33,726 nt of DNA from a gamma proteobacterium L18 (lineage in GTDB: Bacteria; Pseudomonadota; Gammaproteobacteria; Pseudomonadales; Pseudomonadaceae), in NCBI GenBank assembly GCA_000497835.1, contig KI547168.1, positions 447,440 through 481,165 of the forward strand, read 5' to 3'. Position numbers and translations under genes: made by a program. Shown piece after piece: positions 1 through 13,980 of this stretch. The notes beneath the pieces are model-generated. The model was not told where the DNA came from and did not search any database. It saw nothing but the letters and a program-made list of their open reading frames with translations. Within the stretch, counting starts at the first letter, position 1; the number at the start of each line of letters is the position of its first letter.

Positions 1-68
1 CGCAAGCCCGGTCCTACATCTGTTTCGGGCCAGTTATGTCTGTGGCATCACCTGGTCCGCTTTGGTTG
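1..68. repeat. Partial GGGCAGAGCCC-family repeat, cut by the window edge
   Basis: From AGCCCGGTCCTAC through GTTTCGGGCCAGTTATG to ACCTGGTCCGCTTTG, this stretch matches the inner part of the left arm of the inverted-repeat element at 15559-15782, in the same orientation, with only scattered differences. The left half of the core hairpin is altered here (CAAGCCCGG rather than CAGAGCCCGG) and the rest lies outside the window. It follows the nuo operon terminator, so the copy sits in the 3' intergenic space of nuoN. The similarity is visible directly; calling it a mobile or MITE-like unit is inference. Confidence 0.7.
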
Positions 69-93
69 TATGGCGGGGGGTTTTTGGGAGGCC

Positions 94-130
94 AAAAACA
101 AAACACCCCGCACTTGGCGGGGTGTTTTGT
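94..130 (-). terminator. Rho-independent terminator of the nuo operon
   Basis: Read on the minus strand, AAAACACCCCGC and GCGGGGTGTTTT form a 12-bp perfect stem around a 5-nt loop, followed by a T-rich tail (TGTTTTTGG). It starts 14 nt after the nuoN stop codon and closes the 13-gene operon. The A-rich left flank gives it some bidirectional potential. Confidence 0.93.
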
Positions 131-144
131 CATGGCAGGGTTAC

Positions 145-1614
145 TCAACCCACCAACTGAAACCCGGCATGCTGCACCAAATCCAGCAACGGCTGCGGGT
201 ACACGCCCAGCGCAAACGCCAGGATCGCGATCGCCAGCAGCATCACGCCGCCGGTGCGCTGTTCCCAGTTGAACGGCGCATCGTGGCGACGCAAGGTCGG
301 CTCGATCAGGTACAGGGTGACCATCACGCGCAGGTAGTAGAACACGCCGATGGCGCTACCAATCACCAGGGCGCCGGTCAGCCACCACAGGTGCGATTCG
401 ACGCCGGTGGCGATGATGTAGAACTTGCCGATGAAGCCGGCGGTCAGCGGGATGCCGGCCAGGGACAGCATCATCACGGTCAGCACGGCGGTCAGGTACG
501 GACGGCGCCAGAACAGGCCGCGGTATTCGTACAGGGCGTCGGCGTCACGGCCGTTGTACGGCGAGGACATCAGGGTAATCACGCCGAAGGCGCCTAGGCT
601 TGTGATCACGTAGGTGACCAGGTACACGCCGATGGCTTCCAGCGCCAGGCCCTTGCTGGCCACCAGGGCGATCAGCAGGTAGCCGAAGTGGGCAATCGAG
701 CTGAAACCCAGCAGGCGCTTCAGGTTGGTCTGGGTCACCGCCAGCAGGTTGCCGATGATGATCGAGGCCACTGCAATCACTTCCAGCACAGTGGTCAGCA
801 CGCCGCTGCTGGCTGCAGGGGAGAGCTGGAACAGACGCACGACTACCGCAAACACCGCCACCTTGCTGGCGGTGGCCAGGAAGGCCGCCACCGGCGCCGG
901 GGCGCCTTCGTACACGTCCGGGGTCCACAGGTGGAACGGTACCAGCGACAGTTTGAACGCCAGGCCCACGAACATCATGCCCAGGCCCAGGGCCGCCAGG
1001 CTGCTTGGCTTGCCGGTGGCCGCCAGGGCGCGACCGATTTCGCCGAACTGCAGGCTGCCGGCGTCGGCGTACAGCAGCGCCATGCCGAACAGCAGGAAGG
1101 CGGAACCGGCGGCCGACAGCACCATGTACTTGATGCCGGCTTCCAGCGAACGCTTGTTGAAGAAGGCGTAGGCGATCAGGCCGTAGGTGGGCACCGACAG
1201 CAGTTCCAGGCCGATGAACAGGCTCGACAGGTGCTGCGCGCTGACCAGTACCATGCCGCCGGCAGCGGCCATCAGGATCAGCAGGTACAGCTCTTCGCGG
1301 TTGCCCGGGTAGCCCGAGCCGCCATCACCCAGGTAGGCGTGGGCCAGGGTCACGCACGCAAGCGTGGCCACCAGGATCAGGGCAATGTACAGGCAGGCGA
1401 AGTGGTCGATCTGGATCAGCGAGGTGACGCTGATGGGCGACACCTTGAGGGCCGGCAGCACCGACAGCAGGGCCACGTTCAGCCCCGCCACCGACAGCAG
1501 GAAGGTTTGCGAGTGATTGCGCCGCCAGGCGATCGCCAGCATCACCACGACAACGGTGAGGCTGGTGATCAGCAGCGGTGCAAGCGCGATAAAGTGTTGA
1601 AGGGTCAGGTCCAT
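145..1614 (-). CDS. nuoN: NADH-quinone oxidoreductase subunit N
   Basis: NuoN is one of the three antiporter-like proton-pumping subunits in the membrane arm of complex I, at the inner membrane. The 489-residue product is almost wholly hydrophobic, with about 14 predicted helices, the usual size for the family. The expected charged pump residues are present: Glu137 in the GLELLS motif, Lys221 before [12 protein letters not shown] and Lys251 in ATASKVAVF. The start was set at the ATG giving MDLTLQHF, because the longer reading frame adds 37 polar residues that overlap nuoM and lack family similarity. It is the last gene of the operon, 7 nt after the nuoM stop, so the two are probably translationally coupled. 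A terminator follows directly. Identity is secure from motifs and gene order; the stoichiometry and coupling of pumping are known from the family, not from this sequence. Confidence 0.96.
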   Translation of the reverse strand: MDLTLQHFIALAPLLITSLTVVVVMLAIAWRRNHSQTFLLSVAGLNVALLSVLPALKVSPISVTSLIQIDHFACLYIALILVATLACVTLAHAYLGDGGSGYPGNREELYLLILMAAAGGMVLVSAQHLSSLFIGLELLSVPTYGLIAYAFFNKRSLEAGIKYMVLSAAGSAFLLFGMALLYADAGSLQFGEIGRALAATGKPSSLAALGLGMMFVGLAFKLSLVPFHLWTPDVYEGAPAPVAAFLATASKVAVFAVVVRLFQLSPAASSGVLTTVLEVIAVASIIIGNLLAVTQTNLKRLLGFSSIAHFGYLLIALVASKGLALEAIGVYLVTYVITSLGAFGVITLMSSPYNGRDADALYEYRGLFWRRPYLTAVLTVMMLSLAGIPLTAGFIGKFYIIATGVESHLWWLTGALVIGSAIGVFYYLRVMVTLYLIEPTLRRHDAPFNWEQRTGGVMLLAIAILAFALGVYPQPLLDLVQHAGFQLVG

Positions 1615-1621
1615 AGCGCTC

Positions 1622-3154
1622 TTACCGGGCCGAAGCGAGTTGAGTGAAAGCGGTGCCGAACCACTGCTGCACACCGGCCATGGTAGCGGCCGAGGTGTCC
1701 AGGAACGGTTGCGGATAGACGCCAAGCAGAATCAGCAGGCCAGCAAGGCCCAGCACCATGATCAGTTCGCGGGTGTCCATGCCGGCCAGTACCGCGTCGG
1801 ATTTCGACGGGCCGAAGTAGGCACGGTGGATCATGATCAGCGAGTACACCGAACCGAACACCAGGCCCGAGGTGGCGATGATGGTCACGATCGGCGCTAC
1901 CGGGAAGTTGCCGATCAGGATCAGGAACTCGCCGACGAAGTTGCCGGTGCCCGGCAGGCCCAGGGAGGCGGCTGCGAAGAACAGGCTGATGGCCGGCAGG
2001 TAGGCAATGCGCGACCACAGGCCACCCATTTCGCGCATGTCACGGGTGTGCAGGCGCTCGTATAGCTGGCCGCTGAGGATAAACAGTGCCGCCGCCGACA
2101 GACCGTGCGCCAGCATCTGGATTACCGCACCTTGCAGCGCCTGTTGCGAACCGGAGTAGATGCCGATCAGCACGAAGCCCATGTGCGACACGCTGGAGAA
2201 CGCGATCAGGCGCTTGATGTCGGTCTGCGCGAACGCCAGGAAGGCGCCGTAGAAGATACCGATCAGGCCCAGGGTCATGGCAATCGGCGCAAACTCGGCC
2301 GAGGCGTGCGGGAACAGCGGCAGGGCAAAGCGCAGCAGGCCGTAGGCCGCCGTCTTCAGCAGGATACCGGCCAGGTCCACGGAACCGGCGGTGGGTGCCT
2401 GGGCGTGGGCGTCCGGCAGCCAGGAGTGGAACGGCACCACTGGCAGCTTCACCGCGAAGGCGATGAAGAAGCCCAGCATCAGCAGGTATTCCACGCCGTG
2501 GGGCAGCTTGGCCTTGAGCAGGTCGGCGTAGTTGAAGGTCAGCACGCCGGTGGTGTTGTAGTTGAACAGCACCAGGCCCAGGATCGCCACCAACATGATC
2601 AGGCCGCTGGCCTGGGTGAAGATGAAGAACTTGGTCGCCGCGTAGATCCGGGTCTTCTTGCCGTCTGCCGAGCTGTGACCCCAGAGTGCGATGAGGAAGT
2701 ACATCGGCACCAGCATCATTTCCCAGAAGAAGAAGAACAGGAACAGGTCCAGGGCCAGGAACACCCCGACCACGCCGCCCAGAATCCACATCAGGTTGAG
2801 GTGGAAGAAGCCGACGTGGCGCTGGATCTCTTTCCAGGAACACAGCACCGACAGCACACCCAGCAGGCCGGTGAGCAGGATCATCAGCAGCGACAGGCCA
2901 TCCAGGCCCAGGTGCACGCTGATGCCGAAGCGCTCGATCCACTGGACCTTGAACTCGTAGGCCCATACCGGGGTAGCGCCCGGGGCAGGGGAGAGGTGGT
3001 AGTCACCGTGGGCCCACAGCCAAAGGCCGATGGCAAGTTCCAGGGACATGGTCAGCAACGCGATCCAGCGTGGCAGGGTGGCGCCGTGGCGCTCACCCAG
3101 CCAGCACAGAAGGCCGCCGATAAAGGGGATCAGGATCAGCCAGGGCAGAATCAT
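1622..3154 (-). CDS. nuoM: NADH-quinone oxidoreductase subunit M
   Basis: NuoM is the middle antiporter-like proton-pumping subunit of the complex I membrane arm. The product has 510 residues, matching the family. Pump residues seen are Glu145 in [12 protein letters not shown], Lys236 in [17 protein letters not shown] and Lys267 in [12 protein letters not shown]. The start is the ATG giving [11 protein letters not shown]; the 28 extra residues of the longer frame are cysteine- and charge-rich and would run into nuoL. It lies 40 nt downstream of nuoL and 7 nt upstream of nuoN in a continuous minus-strand operon. The protein is related in sequence to NuoL and NuoN and to Mrp-type antiporters, but its length and neighbours settle the name. 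Confidence 0.96.
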   Translation of the reverse strand: MILPWLILIPFIGGLLCWLGERHGATLPRWIALLTMSLELAIGLWLWAHGDYHLSPAPGATPVWAYEFKVQWIERFGISVHLGLDGLSLLMILLTGLLGVLSVLCSWKEIQRHVGFFHLNLMWILGGVVGVFLALDLFLFFFFWEMMLVPMYFLIALWGHSSADGKKTRIYAATKFFIFTQASGLIMLVAILGLVLFNYNTTGVLTFNYADLLKAKLPHGVEYLLMLGFFIAFAVKLPVVPFHSWLPDAHAQAPTAGSVDLAGILLKTAAYGLLRFALPLFPHASAEFAPIAMTLGLIGIFYGAFLAFAQTDIKRLIAFSSVSHMGFVLIGIYSGSQQALQGAVIQMLAHGLSAAALFILSGQLYERLHTRDMREMGGLWSRIAYLPAISLFFAAASLGLPGTGNFVGEFLILIGNFPVAPIVTIIATSGLVFGSVYSLIMIHRAYFGPSKSDAVLAGMDTRELIMVLGLAGLLILLGVYPQPFLDTSAATMAGVQQWFGTAFTQLASAR

Positions 3155-3194
3155 GACGGGCTCAATTCCTTTCGCAAAGTCGCAAGGTTCATAG

Positions 3195-5044
<1,850 letters not shown>

Positions 5045-5048
<4 letters not shown>

Positions 5049-5353
5049 CCGCGCATCTCACTGGCAGCGTCGATATCAAGCGTGTGGAAGCGGCGGTACA
5101 GCTGCAGCAGAATCGCCAGGCCAATGCTGGCCTCGGCGGCTGCCAGGGTGATGACCAGGATGAACATGATCTGTCCATCCGGCTGCGCCCAGCGTGCACC
5201 GGCCACGACGAACGCCAGGGCAGTGGCGTTCATCATGATTTCCAGGCTCATCAATACGAACAGAATGTTGCGGCGTACCAGTACGCCCATCAGGCCCAGG
5301 CAGAACAGCACACCGGCTACTGCGAGACCGTGTTCCAGAGGAATCGATGACAT
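5045..5353 (-). CDS. nuoK: NADH-quinone oxidoreductase subunit K
   Basis: NuoK is a small three-helix membrane subunit that helps form the fourth proton path of complex I. The 102-residue product shows three hydrophobic segments and the two buried glutamates typical of the family: Glu38 in [10 protein letters not shown] and Glu74 in [14 protein letters not shown] clear ribosome binding site, AAGGAG, lies 7 nt before the ATG. The stop codon overlaps the nuoL start by 4 nt and the gene lies 3 nt after the nuoJ stop, so J, K and L form a tightly coupled run. It could be confused with MnhC/MrpC-type antiporter subunits, but its context in a complete nuo operon excludes that. Confidence 0.96.
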
Positions 5354-5356
5354 GAG

Positions 5357-5857
5357 TTACTCCTTCGCCTCGTTGCGGCCCAGGTGGAAGGCGGTGACCA
5401 CGGCGGCCAGCAGCAGCATCGAAGCCAGTTCGACCACCAGCAGGTAAGGGCCGAACAGGCTTACGCCCACGGTCTTGGCGCCCACGGTCTGCTGGCCGAT
5501 GGCCGCGCCCGAAGGCTCGGCGAACAGCACGTACAGCAGTTCGAACAGCAGCATGCCGGCCAGGAAGATCGGGCCTGCCCAGATGCCGGGCTTGAACCAG
5601 CCCCGCTCTTGCAGCACCGAGGCCGGGCCCAGGTTGAGCATCATCACCACGAAGACGAACAGCACCATGATGGCGCCGGCGTAGACGATCACTTCCAGCA
5701 CACCGGCAAACGGCGCGCCCAGGCTGAAGAAGGTCATGGACACGGCGATCAGCGAGATGATCAGGTACAGCAGCGCGTGCACGGGGTTGGTGTTGGTGAT
5801 CACCCTGAAGGTGGACACCACGGCGACTCCGGCTGCGAAATAGAAAGCGAATTCCAT
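5357..5857 (-). CDS. nuoJ: NADH-quinone oxidoreductase subunit J
   Basis: NuoJ is a five-helix membrane subunit linking the quinone site to the proton pumps of complex I. The 166-residue product starts MEFAFYFAAGVAVVSTF and contains the family segment around VIVYAGAIMVLFVFVVMML, which includes the conserved tyrosine and the pi-bulge helix region. The ribosome binding site AAGGAAG is close to the ATG and overlaps the space after the nuoI stop. The C-terminus ends in a short polar tail (HLGRNEAKE). Length and position between nuoI and nuoK agree with all enterobacterial-type nuo operons. Confidence 0.95.
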   Translation of the reverse strand: MEFAFYFAAGVAVVSTFRVITNTNPVHALLYLIISLIAVSMTFFSLGAPFAGVLEVIVYAGAIMVLFVFVVMMLNLGPASVLQERGWFKPGIWAGPIFLAGMLLFELLYVLFAEPSGAAIGQQTVGAKTVGVSLFGPYLLVVELASMLLLAAVVTAFHLGRNEAKE

Positions 5858-5866
5858 CTTTCTTCC

Positions 5867-6415
5867 TTAAGGGAGCAAGCTCTTCACGTTGATCGGCTCG
5901 GCTTCGTTTTGCGCAGCGCCTTTCGGCTTGCCGGCAACGGCCATCCCTGCAACGCGATAGAAGTTGTAGTCAGGGTTCTTGCCGGGGCCGGAGATCAGCA
6001 GATCTTCTTTCTCGTACACCAGGTCCTGACGCTTGAACTCGGCCATTTCGAAATCCGGGGTCAGCTGGATCGCGGTGGTCGGGCAGGCTTCCTCGCACAG
6101 GCCGCAGAAAATGCAGCGTGAGAAGTTGATGCGGAAGAAGTCCGGGTACCAGCGGCCGTCTTCGGTCTCGGCTTTCTGCAGCGAGATGCAACCCACCGGG
6201 CAGGCCACGGCGCACAGGTTGCACGCCACGCAGCGCTCTTCGCCGTCGGGGTCGCGGGTCAGCACGATGCGGCCGCGGTAGCGCGGCGGCAGGTACACGG
6301 CTTCTTCGGGGTATTGCAGGGTGTCGCGCTTGCGGAAGCCGTGGCCGAAAATCATCACCAGGCTGCGCAGTTGGGTACCCGTACCCTTAACGATGTCACC
6401 AATATATTTGAACAT
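5867..6415 (-). CDS. nuoI: NADH-quinone oxidoreductase subunit I (two 4Fe-4S clusters)
   Basis: NuoI carries clusters N6a and N6b, which pass electrons from NuoG to NuoB in the peripheral arm. The 182-residue product has two ferredoxin-type motifs: Cys62, Cys65, Cys68 and Cys72 in [11 protein letters not shown], and Cys101, Cys104, Cys107 and Cys111 in [11 protein letters not shown], each followed by the Pro that starts the linked half. An N-terminal amphipathic region around [19 protein letters not shown] fits the membrane-surface anchor. A GAGGA ribosome binding site precedes the ATG. The gene starts 11 nt after the nuoH stop. All eight ligands are intact. Confidence 0.97.
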   Translation of the reverse strand: MFKYIGDIVKGTGTQLRSLVMIFGHGFRKRDTLQYPEEAVYLPPRYRGRIVLTRDPDGEERCVACNLCAVACPVGCISLQKAETEDGRWYPDFFRINFSRCIFCGLCEEACPTTAIQLTPDFEMAEFKRQDLVYEKEDLLISGPGKNPDYNFYRVAGMAVAGKPKGAAQNEAEPINVKSLLP

Positions 6416-6426
6416 GGGTCAAATCC

Positions 6427-7434
6427 TCACTGGGCCGCAACGGCTGGCGTGTTCAGCAACACGACGGCAGCGGTCACCAGCAAATTGATCAGGGTCAGCG
6501 GCAAGCAGAATTTCCAGCTGAAATCCATCACCTGGTCATAGCGTGGGCGCGGGATCGAGGCGCGCAGCAGGATGAACAGCATGATGAAGAACGCGGTCTT
6601 CAGGGCGAACCAGATGAACGACAGCTGCGGCAGGATATCGAACGGGCCGTGCCAGCCGCCGAAGAACAGGGTCACCAGCAGCGCCGAGATCATGATGATG
6701 CCGATGTACTCACCGACGAAGAACATGCCCCATTTCATGCCGGCGTATTCAATGTGGTAACCGTCGGCCAGTTCCTGTTCCGCTTCGGGCTGGTCGAAGG
6801 GGTGACGGTGAGTCACCGCAACGCCTGCCACGAAGAAGGTGCAGAAGCCGAAGAACTGCGGAATGATGAACCACAGGTGCTGGTTCTGGTATTCAACGAT
6901 GTCGCGCATGTTGAACGAACCCACCTGCGCCACGATGCCCATCAGCGCCAGGCCCATGAACACTTCGTACGACACGGTCTGCGCCGAGGCCCGAAGGCTG
7001 CCGAGCAGGGCGTACTTGTTGTTCGACGACCAGCCGGCGAACAGCACGGCGTACACCGACAGACCGGCCATGGCGAAGAAGAACAGCAGGCCGATGTTCA
7101 GGTCCGCCACGCCCCAGGTCGGGGTGATCGGGATGATGGCGAAGGCGATCAGCAAGGCACTCATGGCCACCACCGGCGCCAGGGTGAAGATCACCCGGTC
7201 AACGAACGGTGGGTTCCAGTCTTCCTTGAAGAACATCTTCAGCATGTCGGCGGCGATCTGGAACATGCCGAACGGGCCGACGCGGTTCGGACCGTAACGG
7301 TCCTGCCACCAGCCCAGCAGGCGGCGCTCGACGAAGCTGAGCAGCGCGCCGCACACCACCACGGCCAGCATGATCACCAGGGCCTTCACGACAGCGATGA
7401 TGCTGTCGATCACTTCAGGGGTGAACCAGGTCAT
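6427..7434 (-). CDS. nuoH: NADH-quinone oxidoreductase subunit H
   Basis: NuoH is the membrane subunit that forms the quinone entry tunnel with NuoB and NuoD. The 335-residue product has about eight to nine hydrophobic helices. It also has the conserved cytoplasmic loop [18 protein letters not shown] and the following [10 protein letters not shown] segment, whose acidic residues line the path from the quinone site to the pumps. The early loop [19 protein letters not shown] is also diagnostic. The ATG overlaps the nuoG stop by 4 nt, with a strong GGAGG ribosome binding site inside nuoG, pointing to translational coupling. Confidence 0.97.
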   Translation of the reverse strand: MTWFTPEVIDSIIAVVKALVIMLAVVVCGALLSFVERRLLGWWQDRYGPNRVGPFGMFQIAADMLKMFFKEDWNPPFVDRVIFTLAPVVAMSALLIAFAIIPITPTWGVADLNIGLLFFFAMAGLSVYAVLFAGWSSNNKYALLGSLRASAQTVSYEVFMGLALMGIVAQVGSFNMRDIVEYQNQHLWFIIPQFFGFCTFFVAGVAVTHRHPFDQPEAEQELADGYHIEYAGMKWGMFFVGEYIGIIMISALLVTLFFGGWHGPFDILPQLSFIWFALKTAFFIMLFILLRASIPRPRYDQVMDFSWKFCLPLTLINLLVTAAVVLLNTPAVAAQ

Positions 7435-10142
7435 TGTGCTGCCTCCTGCAGAGCGTCGACGGTGGCGCCGGCGAACGCGGGTGGGATGCCGGCGAAACCT
7501 GCGGGCAGGGCCACCAGGCCTGCGCCCAATTCTTCATTGATGCGCAGCGGCAGGCGCAGGGCCACGCCGGCCACGGTCAGGCTCAGCAGCGCGCCGTCGT
7601 TGACGCCCAGGCGATCGGCTTCCGACTTGGCCAGGCTGACGTAGGCCGGCTGGATGCGTTCCTGCACAGGCGCTGCGCGGGACGAGTTTTCCTCGGAACC
7701 GAACAGGTGGTGCACAGGTACGGCGGTCCAGGTGCCACGGGCCGGGGCGAAGGCGCCCGGGATGGCGGTGAACCATTTCAGGCTGTCGCCCTGGGTTTCG
7801 ATCAGGCGGGTGCCCGGATCGCCTGCACGCAGGTGACCACCGACCTCGTCCTGGAACTTGTTCCAGGCCTGTGGCGAGTTCCAGCCCGGCGACCAGGCGA
7901 ACGGCACCTGCTGGCGCGGTTCGGCGGAGCCCGAGTAACCTTCCATGGAGAACGCGAACGCAGTGTCCTTGTCCTGGGAGGTACGTGGCTCGTGCACGCT
8001 GATGTTGGCGCGCATTGCAGTACGGCCGCTGTAGCGCAGCGGTTCGCGCGCCAGCTTCAGGCCCTTGACGCGGAACGTTGCCGACGGTGCGGCCTCGACG
8101 ATGCGCGCCAGGGCCGGCTTGCTGTTGGCCACGGCCTGGGTCACCTGGTCCAGCTGGGTGTAATCGACCATACGGTCCAAAAGCGTGCTGCGCAGGGCAT
8201 GCAGCCAGCGCCAGCCTTCGTGGATGATGTTGCTGGCATCCAGGTAGGCCGGGTCGAACACCTGGAAGAAGCGCTGGGCGCGGCCTTCCTGGCTGATCAG
8301 GGTGCCATCGCCCTCGGCGAAGCTGGCCGCTGGCAGTACCAGGTGGGCGCGCTCGGCGGTGGCGGTCAGCTGGTGGTCGGCGACGATCACCACCTTGGCG
8401 GCGGCCAGGGCGGCGTCAACCTTGGCGGCTGGCAGGCGGGTGTACAGGTCGTTTTCGAGAATCACCAGGGCGTCGGCACGGCCGTCGATCACCGCGTCCA
8501 GCGCAGCGTCCACGGACTCGCCACCGAGCATGGCCAGGCCCAGGCTGTTGGCCTCGGGCACCACCAGGCTCAGGGAGCCTTGCTTGCCGGCCAGGTTCAG
8601 CGCCTTGGCAATGTTGGCGGCGGCTTCGATCAGGGCGCTGTTGCCCAGCGAAGTGCCGGACACGATCAGCGGGCGCTTGGCCTTGAGCAGGGCGTCGGCG
8701 ATGCGTTGCGCCAGTTCCAGGGCTTCGGCATCCAGGCCGGTAACGGCCGGGGCGCTGGCGTCCAGGGCGTGGGCCACGGCAAAGCCGATGCGCGCCAGGT
8801 CTTCGGGCGCTGCGTGCACGCATTCTTCGGCCACGTCATCGAGCTTGGTGTCGGTGAGGCTGGCGATGAACAGCGGGTGCAGGGCGTGCTGGCCGATGTT
8901 TTTCACCGCAGCGTCCAGCCACGGCTGTACGCGCATGCCTTCGGCCATTTCCACGGCCTTGCCCTTCACCGACTGGCGCAGGGCCAGGGCCATGCGCGCG
9001 GCGGTCTGGGTCAGGTCTTCGCCGAGCACGAACACGGCGTCGTGGTCTTCCACTTCGCGCAGGCTAGGGATAGGCAGCGGGCTGTTTTTCAGTACGTCCA
9101 GCACCAGGCGGATACGGCCCAGTTCAGCGGCTTCGATACCGCTGTAGAAGTGCTCGCCGCCCACCAGTTCCAGCAGCGCGTAGTTGCTTTCCAGGCTGGC
9201 GCGGGGCGAGCCGATGCCGACGATGTTGCGGCCGCGCAGCAGCTCGGCGGCCTTGTCCAGGGCAGCGTCCAGGCCCAGCTTCTGCTGGCCCAGCAATGGC
9301 TGGCGCGGGCGGTCCTTGCGGTTCACGTAGCCGTAGCCGAAACGGCCGCGGTCGCACAGGAAGTAGTGGTTCACCGAACCGTTGTAGCGGTTCTCCACGC
9401 GGCGCAGTTCGCCGTAGCGCTCGCCGGGGCTGATGTTGCAGCCGCTGCTGCAACCGTGGCAGATGCTGGGGGCAAACTGCATGTCCCACTTGCGGTTGTA
9501 GCGCTCGGAGTGGGTCTTGTCGGTGAACACACCGGTGGGGCAGACCTCGGTGAGGTTGCCGGAGAACTCGCTTTCCAGCACGCCGTCTTCAACGCGACCG
9601 AAGTACACGTTGTCGTGGGCGCCGTACACGCCCAGGTCGGTGCCGCCGGCGTAGTCTTTATAGAAGCGCACGCAGCGGTAGCAGGCGATGCAGCGGTTCA
9701 TCTCGTGTGCGATGAACGGGCCCAGTTCCTGGTTCTGGTGCGTGCGCTTGGTGAAGCGGTAGCGACGCTCGTTGTGACCGGTCATTACGGTCATGTCCTG
9801 CAGGTGGCAGTGACCGCCTTCCTCGCACACCGGGCAGTCGTGCGGGTGGTTGGTCATCAGCCATTCGACGACACTGGCGCGGAACGCCTTGGACTCGTCA
9901 TCGTCGATGGAAATCCAGGTGTTGTCGGTGGCAGGGGTCATGCACGACATGACGATGCGACCACGGGTGTCGTTCTCGTCGGTGTACTGCTTGACCGCGC
10001 ACTGGCGGCAGGCACCAACGCTACCCAGTGCGGGGTGCCAGCAGAAATAAGGGATGTCGAGGCCAAGCGACAGACAGGCCTGTAACAGGTTGTCTGCGCC
10101 ATCGACTTCGAGCGCTTTGCCGTCTACGTGGATAGTGGCCAT
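7431..10142 (-). CDS. nuoG: NADH-quinone oxidoreductase subunit G (Fe-S subunit)
   Basis: NuoG is the large iron-sulfur subunit of the peripheral arm and has the fold of molybdopterin oxidoreductases without the cofactor. The 903-residue product binds the 2Fe-2S cluster N1b through Cys34, Cys45, Cys48 and Cys67. It binds N5 through His99, Cys103, Cys106 and Cys112, and N4 through Cys151, Cys154, Cys157 and Cys201. An extra CxxCxxxC motif at Cys228, Cys231 and Cys235, with Cys263, fits the off-path cluster N7, which E. coli also retains. The C-terminal half is the alanine- and leucine-rich molybdopterin-like domain. The gene follows an unusual 130-nt gap after nuoF and overlaps nuoH by 4 nt. 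Its length is close to the E. coli protein (908), and no ligand is missing. Confidence 0.97.
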   Translation of the reverse strand: MATIHVDGKALEVDGADNLLQACLSLGLDIPYFCWHPALGSVGACRQCAVKQYTDENDTRGRIVMSCMTPATDNTWISIDDDESKAFRASVVEWLMTNHPHDCPVCEEGGHCHLQDMTVMTGHNERRYRFTKRTHQNQELGPFIAHEMNRCIACYRCVRFYKDYAGGTDLGVYGAHDNVYFGRVEDGVLESEFSGNLTEVCPTGVFTDKTHSERYNRKWDMQFAPSICHGCSSGCNISPGERYGELRRVENRYNGSVNHYFLCDRGRFGYGYVNRKDRPRQPLLGQQKLGLDAALDKAAELLRGRNIVGIGSPRASLESNYALLELVGGEHFYSGIEAAELGRIRLVLDVLKNSPLPIPSLREVEDHDAVFVLGEDLTQTAARMALALRQSVKGKAVEMAEGMRVQPWLDAAVKNIGQHALHPLFIASLTDTKLDDVAEECVHAAPEDLARIGFAVAHALDASAPAVTGLDAEALELAQRIADALLKAKRPLIVSGTSLGNSALIEAAANIAKALNLAGKQGSLSLVVPEANSLGLAMLGGESVDAALDAVIDGRADALVILENDLYTRLPAAKVDAALAAAKVVIVADHQLTATAERAHLVLPAASFAEGDGTLISQEGRAQRFFQVFDPAYLDASNIIHEGWRWLHALRSTLLDRMVDYTQLDQVTQAVANSKPALARIVEAAPSATFRVKGLKLAREPLRYSGRTAMRANISVHEPRTSQDKDTAFAFSMEGYSGSAEPRQQVPFAWSPGWNSPQAWNKFQDEVGGHLRAGDPGTRLIETQGDSLKWFTAIPGAFAPARGTWTAVPVHHLFGSEENSSRAAPVQERIQPAYVSLAKSEADRLGVNDGALLSLTVAGVALRLPLRINEELGAGLVALPAGFAGIPPAFAGATVDALQEAAQ

Positions 10143-10238
10143 GGTTCAAAGTTCTTCGTTGGCCCGCGTGGGCGGGCGTGGCTAATGGAAAGCTGTGTGC
10201 TCACCCCGTGGCCTTCATGGGAGGGCAGGGGGCTAGCG

Positions 10239-10260
10239 GCCGGTGGCACGGACCACCGGC
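10239..10260 (-). other. GC-rich hairpin in the nuoF-nuoG gap
   Basis: GCCGGTGG and CCACCGGC form an 8-bp perfect stem with a 6-nt loop, 12 nt after the nuoF stop codon. In transcript direction (minus) the stem is preceded by AAAA and not followed by a U-run, so it does not look like a terminator. It sits in the only large gap (130 nt) of the second half of the operon. A role in mRNA processing or 3' protection of the nuoBCDEF portion is inference. Confidence 0.55.
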
Positions 10261-10272
10261 TTTTGTGTCTTG

Positions 10273-11628
10273 TTATGCGCCGACCTGGATCGGGCGCGCC
10301 AGGTCGGGGCGCAGGCCGCTGTTTGCGGCGATGCCAGCCTCGAATTCCGGGCGGAAATATTTGATCGCGCTGCCCAAGGGCTCCACGGCACCGGGTGCGT
10401 GGGCACAGAAGGTCTTGCCTGGGCCCAGGAAACCCACCAGGCCCAGCAGCGTCTCGATGTCGCCCTGCTGGCCACGGCCTTGCTCCAGCGCCCGCAGCAG
10501 CTTGACGCTCCACGGCAGGCCGTCGCGGCACGGGGTGCAGAAGCCGCACGATTCGCGGGCAAAGAACTCTTCCATGTTGCGCAGCAGCGAGACCATGTTG
10601 ACCTTGTCGTCCACGGCCATGGCCAGGCCCGTACCCATGCGGGTGCCGACCTTGCCGATGCCGCCGGCGTACATTTGCGCGTCCAGGTGCTCGGGCAGCA
10701 GGAAGCCGGTACCGGCGCCGCCTGGCTGCCAGCACTTGAGCTTGAAGCCGTCGCGCATGCCGCCGGCGTAGTCTTCGAACAGCTCGCGGGCCGGGATGCC
10801 GAACGGCAGCTCCCACAGGCCGGGGTTCTTGACCTTGCCGCTGAAGCCCATCAGTTTGGTGCCGGCGTCTTCACTGCCTTCGCGGGCCAGCGACTTGTAC
10901 CAGTCCACGCCGTTGCCGACGATGGCCGGCACGTTGCACAGGGTCTCGACGTTGTTCACGCAGGTCGGCTTGCCCCACACGCCCACGGCAGCCGGGAACG
11001 GCGGCTTGGAGCGCGGGTTGGCGCGGCGGCCTTCCAGGGAGTTGATCAGCGCGGTTTCTTCACCGCAGATGTAGCGGCCGGCACCGGTGTGCACGAACAG
11101 CTCGAAGTCGAAGCCCGAGCCCAGGATGTTCTTGCCCAGCAGGCCTGCGGCCTTGGCTTCTTCCACGGCACGGTTGAGGTGCTTGGCAGCGGTCACGTAC
11201 TCGCCACGCAGGAAGATGTAGCCACGGTAGGCTTTAAGTGCGCGGGCACTGATGAGCATGCCTTCCACCAGCAGATGGGGCAGTTGCTCCATCAGCATGC
11301 GGTCTTTCCAGGTGTTGGGTTCCATTTCATCCGCGTTGCACAGCAGGTAGCGGATGTTCATGGACTCGTCTTTGGGCATCAGGCCCCATTTGACGCCGGT
11401 GGGGAAGCCCGCACCGCCACGGCCTTTGAGGCCGGAGTCTTTCACCGTCTGGACGATGTCGTCCTGGGACAGGTCGGCGAAGGCCTTGCGCGCGGCGGCA
11501 TAGCCGTCCTTGGCCACGTACTCGTCGAACCACACGGGTTCGGCGTCGTCACGCAGGCGCCAGGTCAGCGGATGGGTTTCCGGGGTGCGGGCGATACGGT
11601 TCGCCGGACCGAAGGAAGTCAGGGGCAT
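10273..11628 (-). CDS. nuoF: NADH-quinone oxidoreductase subunit F (NADH/FMN-binding)
   Basis: NuoF is the NADH-oxidising flavoprotein at the tip of the peripheral arm; it holds FMN and cluster N3. The 451-residue product shows the glycine-rich NADH/FMN loop [10 protein letters not shown] at 69-78, the second FMN motif [19 protein letters not shown] at 182-200, and N3 ligands Cys361, Cys364 and Cys367 in [12 protein letters not shown] plus Cys408. A GGAGGG ribosome binding site lies just before the ATG, inside nuoE, and the two genes overlap by 10 nt. The gene is followed by a 130-nt gap with a stable hairpin before nuoG. HoxF and formate dehydrogenase beta subunits are related, but the operon settles the assignment. 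Confidence 0.97.
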   Translation of the reverse strand: MPLTSFGPANRIARTPETHPLTWRLRDDAEPVWFDEYVAKDGYAAARKAFADLSQDDIVQTVKDSGLKGRGGAGFPTGVKWGLMPKDESMNIRYLLCNADEMEPNTWKDRMLMEQLPHLLVEGMLISARALKAYRGYIFLRGEYVTAAKHLNRAVEEAKAAGLLGKNILGSGFDFELFVHTGAGRYICGEETALINSLEGRRANPRSKPPFPAAVGVWGKPTCVNNVETLCNVPAIVGNGVDWYKSLAREGSEDAGTKLMGFSGKVKNPGLWELPFGIPARELFEDYAGGMRDGFKLKCWQPGGAGTGFLLPEHLDAQMYAGGIGKVGTRMGTGLAMAVDDKVNMVSLLRNMEEFFARESCGFCTPCRDGLPWSVKLLRALEQGRGQQGDIETLLGLVGFLGPGKTFCAHAPGAVEPLGSAIKYFRPEFEAGIAANSGLRPDLARPIQVGA

Positions 11629-12122
11629 ACGTAGCCCTCCAGCAGTGTGGCAACGCCGGCTGGCTGTACGTCACCGAAGGTGTCGTCGTCGATCATCAAC
11701 GCCGGGGCCTTGTCGCAGTTACCCAGGCAGCACACCGGCAGCAGGGTGAAGCGCCCGTCCGCGGTGGTCTGGCCCAGGCCGATGCCCAGCTTGCTCTGGA
11801 TCTCGCTGACCACCGATTCGTGGCCACCGATGTAGCAGACCATGCTGTCGCACACACGGATGATGTGGCGACCCACCGGCTGGCGGAAGATCTGGCTGTA
11901 GAACGTGGCCACGCCTTCGACGTCGCTGGCCGGGATGCCCAGGATCTCGCCGATGGCGTACAGGGCACCGTCGGGCACCCAGCCGCGTTCCTTCTGCACG
12001 ATTTTCAGGGCTTCGATGGACGCCGCGCGCGGGTCCTCGTAGTGGTGCAGCTCGTGCTCGATGGCCGAGCGCTCGGTTTCGCTGAGGGCGAAACGGTCAG
12101 TCTGGATAAGCGTGCTGTTCAT
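11619..12122 (-). CDS. nuoE: NADH-quinone oxidoreductase subunit E (2Fe-2S)
   Basis: NuoE is a thioredoxin-fold subunit that binds the 2Fe-2S cluster N1a next to NuoF. The 167-residue product has the four ligands Cys91, Cys96, Cys132 and Cys136 in [11 protein letters not shown] and [10 protein letters not shown]. The N-terminal helical part ([19 protein letters not shown]) is typical. The start at 12122 lies only 2 nt after the nuoCD stop, and its end overlaps the start of nuoF by 10 nt, so E and F are probably co-translated. The ribosome binding site is weak, which fits coupling from nuoCD. Confidence 0.96.
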   Translation of the reverse strand: MNSTLIQTDRFALSETERSAIEHELHHYEDPRAASIEALKIVQKERGWVPDGALYAIGEILGIPASDVEGVATFYSQIFRQPVGRHIIRVCDSMVCYIGGHESVVSEIQSKLGIGLGQTTADGRFTLLPVCCLGNCDKAPALMIDDDTFGDVQPAGVATLLEGYVCP

Positions 12123-12124
12123 GC

Positions 12125-13924
<1,800 letters not shown>

Positions 13925-13980
13925 TCAACGTACAGAATGAGGCCAGGGTTCTTTGTGGCGATGCCGCGTAAAGAGCTGGA

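Noticed and set aside
7434..10085. 883-codon open frame on the plus strand opposite nuoG
   Set aside because: It mirrors nuoG almost exactly, is rich in Gln, His, Gly, Ala and Val as expected from antisense reading of GC-rich codons, and shows no domain. NuoG has all cluster ligands.
10239..10260. Terminator between nuoF and nuoG
   Set aside because: The T-run lies on the wrong side for minus-strand transcription, so premature termination inside the operon is unlikely; kept only as a hairpin.
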